From Cymodocea nodosa (lineage: Eukaryota; Streptophyta; Magnoliopsida; Alismatales; Cymodoceaceae): a stretch of DNA of 64,000 nucleotides. Of the stretch, positions 11,680-33,849 are shown piece by piece. Position 1 is the first letter of the stretch. Each line of letters starts with the position of its first letter. Made by a program: the position numbers and the translations under genes. The DNA lies in NCBI GenBank assembly GCA_036874045.1, contig JAZBRI010000011.1, forward strand, positions 12,344,501 through 12,408,500, read 5' to 3'. Under the pieces are notes generated by a model that had not been told where the DNA came from, searched no databases, and was given only the letters and a program-made list of their open reading frames with translations.

Positions 11680-12650
11680 AATATTAGATATATCAATATA
11701 TCTGATAAAATAATATATATAAATAAATTTGATATATCGAATTTAAATAAATAATAAAAAATTGTGAGTATTTACATTTACATGTTATCTCTGCTTGATA
11801 GGTGAAACGGGTGAAATGTTTATTTACTATTAAATAAAAATTATCTTATTTAATAAACTTATTTTTCTTGAAAGGCTTCTAAAAAGTTTATAAATAATTA
11901 ACAAATAAAAAATTTCAATAAATATTAACTCCAAGAGCATGTCAAAAAAAAGAAGATGATTATGTAAATTATTTGGAAAATATTATATAATTAATGATAA
12001 CCAAAAAAGTCACATTTTCAATTTCTCATTAAGAATTAATAAATCATGAACGGAGGAGTTATTATCATCCATCCATGATAATTCACCACTACATGAATAT
12101 TGAAATATAGGCCGTCAGCTATTTAACATAAATTGAAAACATATATAAGACTATAAGTGTGTGAAGATTTTAGGCTAGATTTTAAACAAGGTGCAGGAAA
12201 TCTGAAATCTTCTTACTACTTCTCAAATGATTTTACAAATTTCTTAATATTAATATGTCTAAGTCTTTTATTTTATAAGACTAATTCATTATTTGAAGTC
12301 ATAAGACATCTTTCTGTAATAAGCATCTATTCAGAAACATTTTACTTATAAATATCAAGATCCCATTGATCTTTAATGACTATGTAATTCATCAATTTCA
12401 ATAAGATATTTAATACCATTCATTATCAATTGACTTAGAGTATTTCTTTGCGATTTACTCATATTCTTATATATATATAAGTTCTTCAAATTGATTGCTA
12501 AAGACATTGTATTTCTATATATGTGATGTAATCTCATGGCCTAATAATTTATTTCCTATATACCTTATTTTGTTGACAAATACCAATATACTTATCTTAC
12601 AGTTCATGGAATGCATCACTAAGCTCTAAAAAGGAAATCATCTAAATTAT
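11680..12650. other. AT-rich intergenic stretch
   Basis: This stretch lies between the DUF707 copy 1 promoter and a copia gag remnant. I see no conserved coding, repeat pair or RNA gene; it is AT-rich with several poly-A and TA tracts. Confidence 0.6.
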
Positions 12651-12659
12651 CATTGATCT

Positions 12660-13290
12660 CATCCTCATCCTCCATAGCCAATGAAATACATATTGGATAC
12701 AATGGATTCATCTTCACTCTCCTCACTGTTTGAGGAGTTAGCATGTCACATACTACCTGGCATGTGGTCTTTTGCTTCTTGTCATCAATGTTGTTCTTAT
12801 TTTTTGGTAATCCTTGATCATGTGACTTGGTTTTTCACAACTGTAACAAGTGTGTATCACTTCCTGACAACACCACTTGCTAGATTCATGACTTTCACGC
12901 GTAGGGCGATGTTCCTCTTGGTTGTTACCTCTTCTTTAAGATCATTCCTTTGCACCTTGTAAGACATGAAATTCCCAATGAGCTCTTCAATTGTTAATTT
13001 TGAAAAGTCCTTTGCCTCTTGGATCATATTTATCTTCTTCTCCTAATCAGATGTTAATGATCAAAGAACCCTTTTACACTTGGTTTGCTTGTAAGAATTC
13101 CTTTCCTAAGCTTCTGAGGTTATTAGAAATCTTAGTAAAAGAATTGAGCATATCACTAATAGACTGCTTATTTTTCTTTATAAACATTTCGTATTTAGAG
13201 ATTCATTCAGGTCTTTTTGACTAATTTTTACCCTCATATGCGATTTCTAAAGTGTACCACATATCATATGCTTTATTGCAAATAAAGAAT
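12660..13290 (-). pseudogene. copia gag remnant (UBN2 domain and zinc knuckle)
   Basis: Read on the minus strand, broken frames give LEIAYEGKN (near 13230-13255), then SKYEMFIKKNKQSISDM, LNSFTKISNNLRSLGKEF and, near 12815-12865, CYSCEKPSHMIKDY, a CCHC zinc knuckle with the last Cys changed to Tyr. This is the order of a copia gag polyprotein. There are several stops, no LTR pair and no pol nearby, so it is an isolated fragment downstream of IDI. Bases 13300-13650 hold no recognisable gene before the IDI stop codon. Confidence 0.65.
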
Positions 13291-13656
13291 TATTTTGGAC
13301 CAACCGATCTATCTTGACCATAAATTAAACCTCTACCTTTTTTATCACCTGACAATGAGCGGTTCAAAGCAACACATTTAAGTAAAACATCTACCATTAT
13401 CAAAAACAAAGAATGCAGAATACTGCCCAATAGCTTATGCTATACTTGTTCTTCGATCGAGAAGCTTGTTTTCGCCCATGCCTTGCATGGATCTTTGCCA
13501 ATTATGAAAGCAAATATCAAAACATTAACAGCTCGGTTTCAAGTGGGAAATTTTGAAGGCAAAAAACATGGCACCCCACATGCAAGAAAAACTTTGCTTT
13601 GTATTACAATACCACATAACTATTATATATGTTTTGCAATTACTCTATAAACCATC

Positions 13657-24024
<10,368 letters not shown>

Positions 24025-24075
24025 GGACGCTACCGAGACTTCTCCGAGCAAAGCCAGGCGAGAGAACCCGCAGCC

Positions 24076-24084
24076 CTTTTATAG
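24076..24084 (-). promoter_or_regulatory. TATA box of the IDI gene
   Basis: On the minus strand the sequence reads CTATAAAAG. The expected transcription start, about 30 bp downstream, falls near 24045-24050, giving a leader of only about 25 nt before the ATG at 24024. Position and consensus are both good, but there is no transcript evidence. Confidence 0.6.
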
Positions 24085-24635
24085 TTTTGTTAAATGTATA
24101 GTGCAAATGTTTTACATTTTTTTTATTTATTGTCCATTGCTCGAATTGACCGGCACACCGTGGATTACAGTTAAATTGGGATTGCTATATAACAAATACT
24201 ATTAATAAATGATAATTATCATTTAATAGTTGTCAACATAGATTCATAGGAATTTTTGGTACCCATTCTTTTTAAGACAAATTGTTAACGATTAATTAGT
24301 AGTTATAAATTTTCCTTTAAATCTCGCAAGGCCGCCAGTATACGGTACATGGTCAAATCCGACGACTGTCTCGGTGGCGTAATCGGAAGGGCGCTGCTGC
24401 CACATCCACCATGTACAGATTATTATTTTAATTGAAATTAAAATTCTGATCGTCGTCGGTCAAATAAATCGCTTCCTAATCGAGATTTGTGTTTTGTTGG
24501 AATTCTTAGAGAATAAAGAAAGTAAATTGTAGAAATTTTTAGTAATTGTTTGTAATGACTTGGAAATTTGAAAAAGTTAAAAAACTTTCTTAAGTATAAA
24601 AGAAAAAAATTTCGTGATTTCAGAATCACCTTCTT

Positions 24636-24861
24636 CTGAAATTTCGAAAATCTAGGATGAAGCTCTCACACGACATCCACTTGAGATTGCCCGAGCTCGA
24701 CATCCACCTAACATCCATCGTTGCTCGAGCTCGATGAAGGAGACGATTACTTTCTGAAATCTTGGAAATCTAAGACAAAGTCCTCGCCCGACATCCGCTT
24801 GAGACTGCCTGAGCTCAACATTCACTCGACATCTGTCATCACTTGAACTCAACGAAGGGGA
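24636..24861. repeat. tandem duplication, about 115 bp, GC-richer, in the element 1 leader
   Basis: Two diverged copies start TCTGAAATTTCGAAAATCTA (about 24636) and TCTGAAATCTTGGAAATCTA (about 24752). Each carries CGACATCCRCTTGAGA, GCCYGAGCTC and a GATGAAGGAG or AACGAAGGGG end. The block is rich in GAGCTC and CGAC motifs, unlike the AT-rich flanks. Confidence 0.6.
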
Positions 24862-27303
24862 TGGCCGCTTGATTTGACGAAGGGGATGGCCGCTCGATGA
24901 AGTTTTTCGGGCTAATCTACCGTCAGGAAAGATACACACTTGCTATTGTTTAGGTCTAGAGACTTGTAAGCAAAAATACGTGTAGAATTATCTTCCTTTT
25001 CTACATGATCGTCTCGATTTTATTTTGATGGTGCTCAACTGGTGTATATGATTTTCCTAATATTTGTTGAATTTTGGAATAGTCATTGCATACTTCTGTT
25101 GGTATCATTGTTGCTCTTTATAACTATTGATGCTCATTGGAAGTTACTATTGGCTATTGAAAAATCTAGGTTTAATTGTCAGGGAAGTAGAGATTCCTCT
25201 GTTGGCTACTGAAAAATCTAAGTTTTTTTAAGTTTTAAGCAATGTTACATGTATGTTAGCTATCATTCATGCCTCCTGCCTCCTTGATGTTCCCTTCCGA
25301 TTGCATTTGTTTTGTTGCATTCTTTGTTTTAATATGGAGAAGTTGACGTATTTGAATTTTTGAACTTTCATCATGTGAAGTAGCAAACTTGGTTGATTCT
25401 GATGTAAGCAAGAAGCTTCATGGTTCTACTAAACTTTTAATTTATAGCTACATGTACCTGTGATGCAATTACCCCTTTTTGGAGGTTAAGGTCCTCATAG
25501 AATTCAAGGGGAAAAGATAGAATCATGGCATAGTGTGGTGATACTTGTGAGATCATCAGCAAGATGGGGTAGGACACTTATCAGAGAGAGATTGACGCAT
25601 CCAAGGTGGAGCAGGAAATTAATAGGTCTCGATAGAACAAGAAATTTACACTTCTAAGATGGAAAAGGCATCACTAGTAAACAACACAGATGCAATAGGA
25701 AAATGCTTTGCAAGGAAACATCTCACTTAATTTCCTCATTCTATCTTTTATGCGTGACTTATATCAACAAACACATGAATACCTGATGTTGCTTTGGTTC
25801 ATAGTTGAGAGAATGCAACAGTCAATTAAATCCAGATTTTTCCTCTCCTTAGCGTTTTCTTGTGTGTATTTTTGAATTTCGAATTTTATCATGTTTAAAT
25901 TTATCTTGAATTTTAGGCAAGGATCGATGCAAGTAAACATTTCATATTGTAAGGGTTTATGGGTTGTGAAATCAAGTCCTTTCCTACCAAATATCCTAGT
26001 ATTGCACTATCATGGCATCTCCCTTCTGTAGTTGACGTCATCTTGTTGTGATAGACTTCAATGATGACTCTCAGGTTATGACATAAATGCTCATAGGCAA
26101 GAATTGGGAGATTCTTATTTTTGGCAGATTAGTTGAAGACATAAATGCTCATTTTCAATATGTGTTATGAATGAATAGTAACTTATTTAAGTGGTTCATT
26201 CTCATTCATTTTTAATACATGTTGTCATTAAATGAATAGTAACTTATTTAAGTTATCAAATTAATGATTGATGTTGTCATTTAGTCAAAGTCCTTGTCAT
26301 ACTTATTTCTTAAAGTGTTTCTCATTTATATATATATTTTACAAATTAGATATAGTTAGTACAAATAATACAACACAAGGTAGATAAAGATTTTACACTA
26401 GTTGGAATGCAAAAACAGATGCCACATTTTTTAGTATATTAGAAGATGTTTTAAATGAAGGGAATGGAAAGACACATGATGGAAAAGTTAAACAAGAAAC
26501 ATGAAATAAGGTAATAGAGAAATACAATAATGACACAAATACAGGTATTACAAAGAAAAATGTTGAGAGTCGAATTAAAACATGGCGATAGATGTATTGC
26601 AACTACACAAAAATTATATCTCAAAGTGGTTGAGGATGAAATTACATACAAGGTCATACTAATATTTTAGATGAAGTTTGGAATAAATTTATTAAGGTAA
26701 TATTTTTGAATGTGTTAATATAATTTATACATTCTGTATATGTTTTCTCATTTTTCTAATCTTGTAGAAACACCTAGATTGTGCCCCCCTCAAAGGTAAA
26801 CCATGTCCTATTTATAATCAACTGCAATTTTTATTTAAAAGTAATATGGCTACAGAGAATGTCAACAGAGACCTTGAAACAATTACTTAGAATGAATGAG
26901 CCGTACCTATGGATGAACCAAATGAAATGACACCTCTACCAAATCATTTTCAATAATTCACACTACCAAGTGACAGTCCAATGGATACAGATGGTACCCA
27001 ACTTCAATCTCCAATATCTTCATCAAGAAGGTCCAATGAGGTGAAAAAGGGAAAACATCCAAGACCACATGTAAAGTTAGCACAACTAATGACATCTTCA
27101 TTTAAAGAAGCTACATTTGCTATTATGTCATTATGTGAAAAAGAAGAGGATAAAGTTAAAGCTCGACAAGAATATTATGATAGTGTAATAAACATATAGA
27201 AAGAACAACTTCAGATCTAGAAAGAAGAACTTCAAATCTAGGAACAACAAGTTAAAGTGCAAGAGCAAATGCTGCATTTAAAAGTGAAACAAGGAAGTCT
27301 TAC

Positions 27304-29057
27304 TGTTAGGAACGAATAGCTTCACTAGAGGGGGGTGAATAGAGAACAAAGTGAATTTAAGCCTATTTTTCACTTTACTAACTAATTTAATTAATCATTT
27401 TGCATAAGTAATAATCAGATAAAAATATCATGCATAGCGGAAATAAAGGTAAGAAACACAAGAGAATTTTAGGTGGTTCACCAACTCGGCTAGTCCACCC
27501 TTAAGGGTCACTTAGGCTTTACTAAGTGTCTCAACACTTACACACTTACTTTTAGGTCGAAGCAAGAACCAACCACACAGAAGTTTTCAGGTATAAACTC
27601 TAGAAAACCAACACTTAGAAGTTTTTAGGTATAAACTCTAGAAAACCAACCTCTTGAGTTTTTAGGTCGAAACTCAAACCAACAACTGAATGTAGCTTTC
27701 AGGTTGAAGCCACAAACCAAATGATCCTTCTTGGATCAGACTTTCAGCACATAGAGAGCTTTAAGAATCTTCGTGTAAATCCAACTTTCAATCGATTCTT
27801 TGTTGAACTGAATTTGAGCTTTCTTCTATATCAGTAATTGATCTGCAATGTATATTGTATCTCTGTATGTAATTGTATTTGTAATCTCACTTGTAAGCTC
27901 TGCCGTATATCTGTTGTCTGTATTTTGTATATATACTTGATATGTATAACGATCATATTTTCCTCCAACGGATGTATTCTACTGTACTTGATTAGGCTCA
28001 AGTCCCAATACGGCAAGTTACCGTTCAGAAAATCGTTTCAAGATATCTTACCGATTTTCCTATACTTTCGGATAGTTAGCTATGCAACTCTCCGAAGAGT
28101 ATCTGTAACTTATCGAAAGATCACTTAACCTTTACTGTTAGATAGGATTCCAGAATATTTAAATGTGAGCTGTCATTCAATCAGATACTTATAACTGTAA
28201 CTCACCGAACAGTTATATTCTTGTCGGATAGTTTGTCTTTGTTAACTTTCCGATTGCTTTAATTCAGCATGTGCATAAAGGCTGACTTAAGTTTCGAATG
28301 GTTATCCCTGTAACTCATTGAAACGCTTTAGGATTTCGGATAGTTATCTTTCTAACTCTCCAAAAACTTATTTGCATTTCTTTCTGGAATTCTACACGTG
28401 GGAAATTCGATGACTTAAGTTTTGAATGGTTAAACTGTAACTCACCGAAACTCTTTTGAAATTTCGGATAGTTATCTTTCTAACTCTCCGAAAAACTCAT
28501 TTGAGCATTTGTTTGGAATTCTGCACGTGGAAAATTCAATGACTTAAGTTCTGAAAAGTTATGCATGTAACTTACCAAAAAACTCGAATAGTTATCTAAC
28601 TCTCCGAAAAGAAAACTCGGATAGTTATCTAACTCTTCGAAAACCTTTAAGCTTCCGTTCTGTATTTCTGCACGTGGTTTATTGAATGACTTAACTTTCA
28701 GATAGTTATACCTGTAACTCTCCGAAAAGTCCTTTAAGCTTCCGGATAGTTAACTCCTTAACTATCCGATCATTCAATTCCCTTAACTGTTTGATTAAAT
28801 AACTCTCCGAAGGCATTGTAAAATCGGATAGTTATTCTTCTAACTGTCCGATAGTATTGCTGCTGCTTTGAACTTGCTCTTCGGATACTTAGACCTGTAA
28901 TCGTCCGATTTTCTTGTAGCTCTATAGCAGTATCTTCTGGAACTTTCTCCATCTATTCATCTGCTTTCTGATCTTTTGCTGAGCTATCATATCTGTGAAA
29001 TATAATTTAGTTTCCTCACATAGGTTTTTGCATTATCAAAATACTAGGATCCTAACA
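27304..29057 (+). mobile_element. solo LTR (1,754 bp) of the CTAGAGGGGGGTGAATAG family
   Basis: It begins TGTTAGGAAC and ends GATCCTAACA, an LTR-like inverted border. It is flanked by near-identical 5-bp duplications CTTAC and ATTAC (core TTAC). The uninterrupted site is visible in Harbinger element 2 near 36740 (GGAAGTCTTAC followed directly by the downstream codons), which confirms the borders. The tract CTAGAGGGGGGTGAATAG lies 30 bp in. The first half has tandem 45-bp units about AACCAACACTTAGAAG (27560-27660). The second half is an array of short imperfect palindromes. No internal domain or second LTR is present, so it is a solo LTR. Confidence 0.8.
28040..28905. repeat. array of imperfect palindromes around CGGATAGTTA / TAACTCTCCGAA
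   Basis: At least a dozen units of about 25-31 nt occur at irregular spacing. Each has a left arm near TTTCGGATAGTTA and a right arm near TAACTCTCCGAAA, with a loop of a few bases such as TCTTTC or TACCTG. Clear examples start near 28066, 28333, 28456, 28617, 28698, 28741, 28821 and 28878. Arms are complementary, so each unit can form a small hairpin. The array recurs in the related LTR copies at 36903-38330 and, more decayed, at 32605-33800. Confidence 0.8.
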
Positions 29058-29476
29058 ATTACAGCACAAGCTATAGAAGCATTATTGCAAATTGAAAGTC
29101 TTACTAACAGTGACAAATTCAAAGCAATGACTTTGTTAGAAAGAAAAGAATTAGTAGAACAATTTATTAGCATCCTAGCAAATATGAGGGTAGAATGGAT
29201 TAAGTATCATAACTTATGAATGTACTTTTCTATTGTTAAGTAATGTTGATGGATGTGATGAACTTTATTATTGTGGTGAATAATGTGTAACGTTGAATTT
29301 TAGACAATGATGATGACTATTGATTTTCATATGTGAATGCTTTATTGCTTGATATTTTATATAAATCTTGTTATGTGAAATAAATGTTTTTATTATTGTT
29401 GAAGATTCTTATAGATTTTTAGGAAAAGGTGTACTAATCTCGTTACTTCTTGTAGGTAATAATTATCATAAATGGT

Positions 29477-30747
29477 ATGGATGGTTTGGAATTGTTAAAG
29501 AATATGCTTAAGGAAGAAGATGAAGAAGCAGAAAGATGACGAACGTTACTTCTTTTAATGTGGAACTTCCTTGCAAGTGTTACATGTATGTCAAGTACAT
29601 TGACTAATACTACACATCACATTTATAGTAGAGAATGACATGACTACATTAGAAGATTATTAGATCCATCATTACCACATCAAACATATAATTATCGAAA
29701 AATATATAGAATGAGTCAACATGTATTTCTTGACTTTTGTAATATGTTACGAAGAGAATGTGGCTTGGGAAATACAAGCAATGTAGTGTCGAAGAGAAGT
29801 TTGCAATCTTTCTTGTCACTGTTGGTCAAAACCAATGATATAGAGTAACAAGGGAGTGCTTCTCTTGGTCTACATGGATTGTTTGTACATACTTCAATGA
29901 AGTACTTAATGCATTTTTGAACTTACATAAACAACTTCTTGCAATGCCTCCAACATCAATTCCAAGTAGAATATTGAATGATTCAAATGTGTATCTCTAT
30001 TTTAAGGTAAATATCTATTTTCATATGAAATTGATTTGTACATTATTTTTTTCTCATTTTTTTATTCATATGTTAACAGAATTACATTGGTGCTATTGAT
30101 GGAACACATATTAAGTCAACTATTTATGGATGACAAACAGTAAGATTTAGAAATAGGAAAGGAGAGTTAAGTCAAAATGTTATGGCCGAATGTAATTTTG
30201 ATATGGAATTTATATATATTCTTAGTGATTGGGAATGATCAACTTCTAACGCAAGAATCCTTCAAGATGTCGTCACAAGACATCATCCATTCAAGGTTCC
30301 ACTAGGTATAAAATGATATTATTGAATTTTTTTATTATTTACACTAATTTTTAGTTATATACAGAAAATTTTTACTTGATTGATGCTGGTTATCCTAATC
30401 AACTTGAATTTATTTATCCATATCGAGAAGTGAGATATCATCTATCTAAATATGAAAATAATAGACTTCTAGAAAATGTAACCGAAAACTTCAATTAAAG
30501 ACATTTACAATTAAGATCAGTGATTGAGCGATCATTTCGAGTTGTTAAACATCATTTTGCAATCTTACAAGGACATATGACGTATCCTTATGATACACAA
30601 ATGAAGATTGTGATGACTTGCTTCCTACTACATAATTTTATACATAGAGTTGACAAAGCAGATTTATTAGAAGATCTAGAAGATAAGTTAGCTAAATTTG
30701 ATTTGGAAAATGAAGAAATTAGAATTACTGAAGATGAACTTTCATAG
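29477..30747 (+). pseudogene. PIF/Harbinger transposase, element 1
   Basis: From ATG at 29477 the reading gives MDGLELLKNMLKEE, then YRKIYRMSQHVFLDFCNMLRRE near 29695-29760, IGAIDGTHIKSTIYG after an intron at about 30007-30080, FDMEFIYILSDWE with the second DDE block near 30195-30260, and finally RSVIERSFRVVKHHFAILQG and TCFLLHNFIHR (30520-30660). GAIDGTH and VIERSF hold the first and last catalytic acidic residues. Stops appear where arginine CGA codons would be expected, and there are frameshifts near 29780-29840. It is inactive. Confidence 0.75.
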
Positions 30748-30999
30748 ATAGATAGTACATTAGAAATGATATAAAAATAAAGAAAATAAATAACATATGA
30801 AATGCGTGATAACATGAAAACTGCCATATAGGATGGACGTGATTTTTAAATCATTTCATATGTAACTGTCAAATTGTTATGTTACAATATTTGAATATTT
30901 GTATGTTGATAATTTATATTTATGTTGTGAATTTTATTTATATATTAGATGTTAGTTAACAATTTTGAAAAATAATTATTTGTGATATGTTATGTTTAA

Positions 31000-32600
31000 A
31001 TAGGTAATACACAATACAACTATTGTTCAATTTGTTTATGATATTATTAATAAATAAAAATAAGAAGAGTTAATATTTTTTCTTAAAATATAAGTATCAT
31101 GAAGTGAAGAAATAGAGTAAATTAAAATTAATTATTAAAATACTTTGATTAAAAAAATATATTTCAATTTTAAACATTTTATTTGACACAAAACTTTTTG
31201 TTAAATTTTAACTTTTTTAACTTTTTGAGATATACACAGATAGCTTTGATTTTCTCACAAATTTGAACTTTCTAATTCACAAGAACCTAAACTTTTTGTT
31301 TATTTTACTTTTGAACTTTTCGACGTATACAAAGACCTCCTAATATGTTCAGGACCAATCGTAAGAATAGACGAATTTTTGAACAAAACAAAGGAGGCCA
31401 TATATTGTCTTTTAATTAATACACCTTTTAAACGTGATACAAAATAGCATCTCACCTGAATTTAAATGTTCACTATGGATTGTTTAAATAAAAATTAATT
31501 ATTTAAGATTCTAAGCACGCATTATCTTTTAGTTAAATTCTGTCAAGAAAAGTCTTAAATTCTTACGATATATTAGAGTATACATCTACTTATAAATATT
31601 TATAGATATATAAAATAAGTTACAAATGAAGAATATATTAGAAATAATTTCACATCTTCGTCGATTACACTCATCTTATATGGGTTTCGAAAATCTAAAA
31701 GAAATATCGTATAAAAAATCTAGATCATGTCGTTTACGTTTAACTAAAATTTCCTTGGTAATGTTTGATTTTGATTATGGCATCTATCGTGGTTAATTAT
31801 GGAATACAAAATTTTGATTGAAATTTTCTATCAATATTAAAAATTCACTATGGCTTTTTATTAAGAGATAATTATTTGAGATCTAAAACATGAAATTTTT
31901 ATTGAATTTTGAATTCAAAAATAACAATCCGGAAATAAAAAAAAATAGATTTAGTAAGTAATTAGAAAATCAACGTTGAACAAATGGTATTTTAAGTCTG
32001 TCGCAAATGACCAATTGTATTAGGAGACCAAGCTTAATAGTATAAATCTTGAAGTGAAAATATTATTAGCAAAACTTGTGAGTGATGAAAGTAATTTTTA
32101 TAAGTGAATTCGATTGGAAATGTTAATTTTGAAATATCGAATGAATTATTGTATTACATGGACGTGATTAAAAAATTAAATAAAAGAAATTGAATGTTCA
32201 GTGTAATGGAATTTTAATACTTGGTTATCATGCAATTTGGAAGTAATCAAATTGTTATTTTAGGTTAGGAATTATTTTGGCAAGCAAAGGGTTTAAATGG
32301 GATTTGAAATTTAAATTGACAATATCTATTTTAATTTAGATAATGTTGGACATGAATTGCAAATATGATTATAAATGACATTGTAATGGCGATAGGACAA
32401 TATCTATTTTATGTTATAAATATAGTAAATTAAAGCAACAAACATGAATATAAGGATAGAAAAATATTCAATTGTATCATGAATTAAAGTATTCGACAAT
32501 ATCATAAAATAAAATATTCAACAATATGCCTTATATCTTAAATTATATCTTATATCTTAGGGAGAGTTTGAACACATTAGATTTTTAAGAAAATATAGGA
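31000..32600. other. AT-rich intergenic stretch after Harbinger element 1
   Basis: There is no coding signal. The 31130-31360 part contains repeated CTTTTTGAGATATACACAGA-like and CTTTTCGACGTATACAAAGA tracts that may belong to the 3' end of the element. The rest is plain AT-rich sequence. Confidence 0.5.
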
Positions 32601-32604
32601 TCGT

Positions 32605-33800
32605 AGTATCACAAGAGATGAGGTAAATTTTTAGGTAGAAATTAAAAGTTTCCAATGGATAAAATAATAACACAAAATAATTACAAATAAAATTCTAGTC
32701 TTTATTGATTAAAGAAAGAATTTATAATCACTTTTCAGTACAATTCCTTACTTATTGATTCTATGATAAAATCTTTATTCTAATCTAGTTTGAATTATAT
32801 AACCAAACTTGATCTTTTTGCATGTAACTTCTTTTCTTTATTTTTGCTTTGATTCTATATTTTTTATTCTCATGTTGTCAAATCTCTTAGACTTCTTATG
32901 TTGCACCTCATTTTCTAAATTTGATTGGAATTCAAACTTCTTTTAAAGTTAGAGAATTTTTTTGGATTTGAATATTCTGAATTGAATATTTTGAGTTGGC
33001 GTTTGAGATTTGGATAATCAGAATTGGGATTGGGATAATCGTAATGTAGCTCGTACTCTTTATTTATAGTAGTCAAACTATGACTTCATGTTCAGCATGT
33101 TCATCTACTTAATCTATAATTCATAATCTTATGTACTAATTCAAATTTAAATTATTCATGATCTCCACTATCTTTTTGAATTTTCATTATGTCCACTTCT
33201 TATTTTGAATTTCCACTATCTCCACTATTATTTTGAATTTCTACAATTTTATATCATAAATCCATCAAAAATTCTTCTTCTAGAGATTTGTTGAATATCT
33301 TTTAAGTCACCACTTTAGTCAAATATTTATCATTTAAGTTTTATAAAAACTTGAATGTTTATCTATAACTCTTTGAGTTTTTACACTTGCAAAATATATG
33401 ACTGAAACAAGAAAACTTATCTATTTGTTAGTCACTTTATAAAACTAGAACAGTTATACTCCCATGCGTATAAAAACTTGAATAGTCATTTAACTCTTCA
33501 ATTTTCATTATTGAACGCACATGAAAACTTAAAACATTAAAAATACACGTATAGATAATTATACAAGTTTTTAACATAATTCTTCGACTAAATAGAAATG
33601 TTAATTATCTGAAAGTTTAACTATTCAAAACTTTTAACCATCTAAAAAATTAACTATCTGAGAACTTAACTATCTGAAATTTAAATGAAACTTTTCGATA
33701 ACTTTTTAAAGTCTAATTACGTGACTATTATACTTAGATTTATTTAGACTTATTTATAAACTTTAGTCAAATATTCATCATCAAAACAAAATTCCTAATA
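32605..33800 (+). mobile_element. highly decayed copy of the palindrome-array LTR
   Basis: The start TAGGATCGTAGTATCAC and the end ATCAAAACAAAATTCCTAATA resemble the start and end of the solo LTR at 27304-29057. Between them, 33350-33700 holds AACTATCTGAGAACTTAACT and AATAGTCATTTAACTCTTCA tracts that look like worn versions of the palindrome arms. Identity is low; the call rests on order and motif type. Confidence 0.45.
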
Positions 33801-33849
33801 GAAAACTAGAAATCCAAAAGTGAGGAAAATTTTTCTCCTATTTGTGTAG

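Larger units (their letters stand above)
26350..29219 (+). pseudogene. Harbinger Myb/SANT-like protein gene, element 1
   Basis: The N-terminal trihelix/Myb-like domain is readable: SWNAKTDATFFSILEDVLNE near 26400-26460, NKVIEKYNNDTNTGITKKNVESRIKTW near 26505-26590, then GKPCPIYNQLQFLF near 26800-26840 after an intron at about 26697-26767. The tail includes a basic stretch (KKGKHPRPH) and an acidic coiled region (SLCEKEEDKVKARQEYYD). After the solo LTR the frame resumes at 29058 with ITAQAIEALLQIESL and ends in RVEWIKYHNL at 29219. The start codon is lost (ATA where element 2 has ATG) and several codons are stops. Such proteins assist transposase binding or nuclear import. Confidence 0.7.
24550..31000 (+). 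mobile_element. PIF/Harbinger element 1 (decayed, with a solo LTR inside)
   Basis: It holds both genes expected of a PIF/Harbinger DNA transposon in order on the plus strand: a Myb/SANT-like gene (about 26350-29219) and a DDE transposase gene (29477-30747). The presumed left leader contains the palindrome AAAGTTAAAAAACTTTCTTA (24573-24592), identical to one in front of element 2 (33865-33884), and a tandem block at 24636-24861. Terminal inverted repeats and the 3-bp target site were not located with confidence, so the ends are approximate. A solo LTR (27304-29057) disrupts the first gene. Confidence 0.7.

Noticed and set aside
28040..28905. CRISPR-like array of short palindromic repeats
   Set aside because: Units vary in sequence and spacing, there are no uniform spacers, and the array lies inside an LTR in plant DNA.
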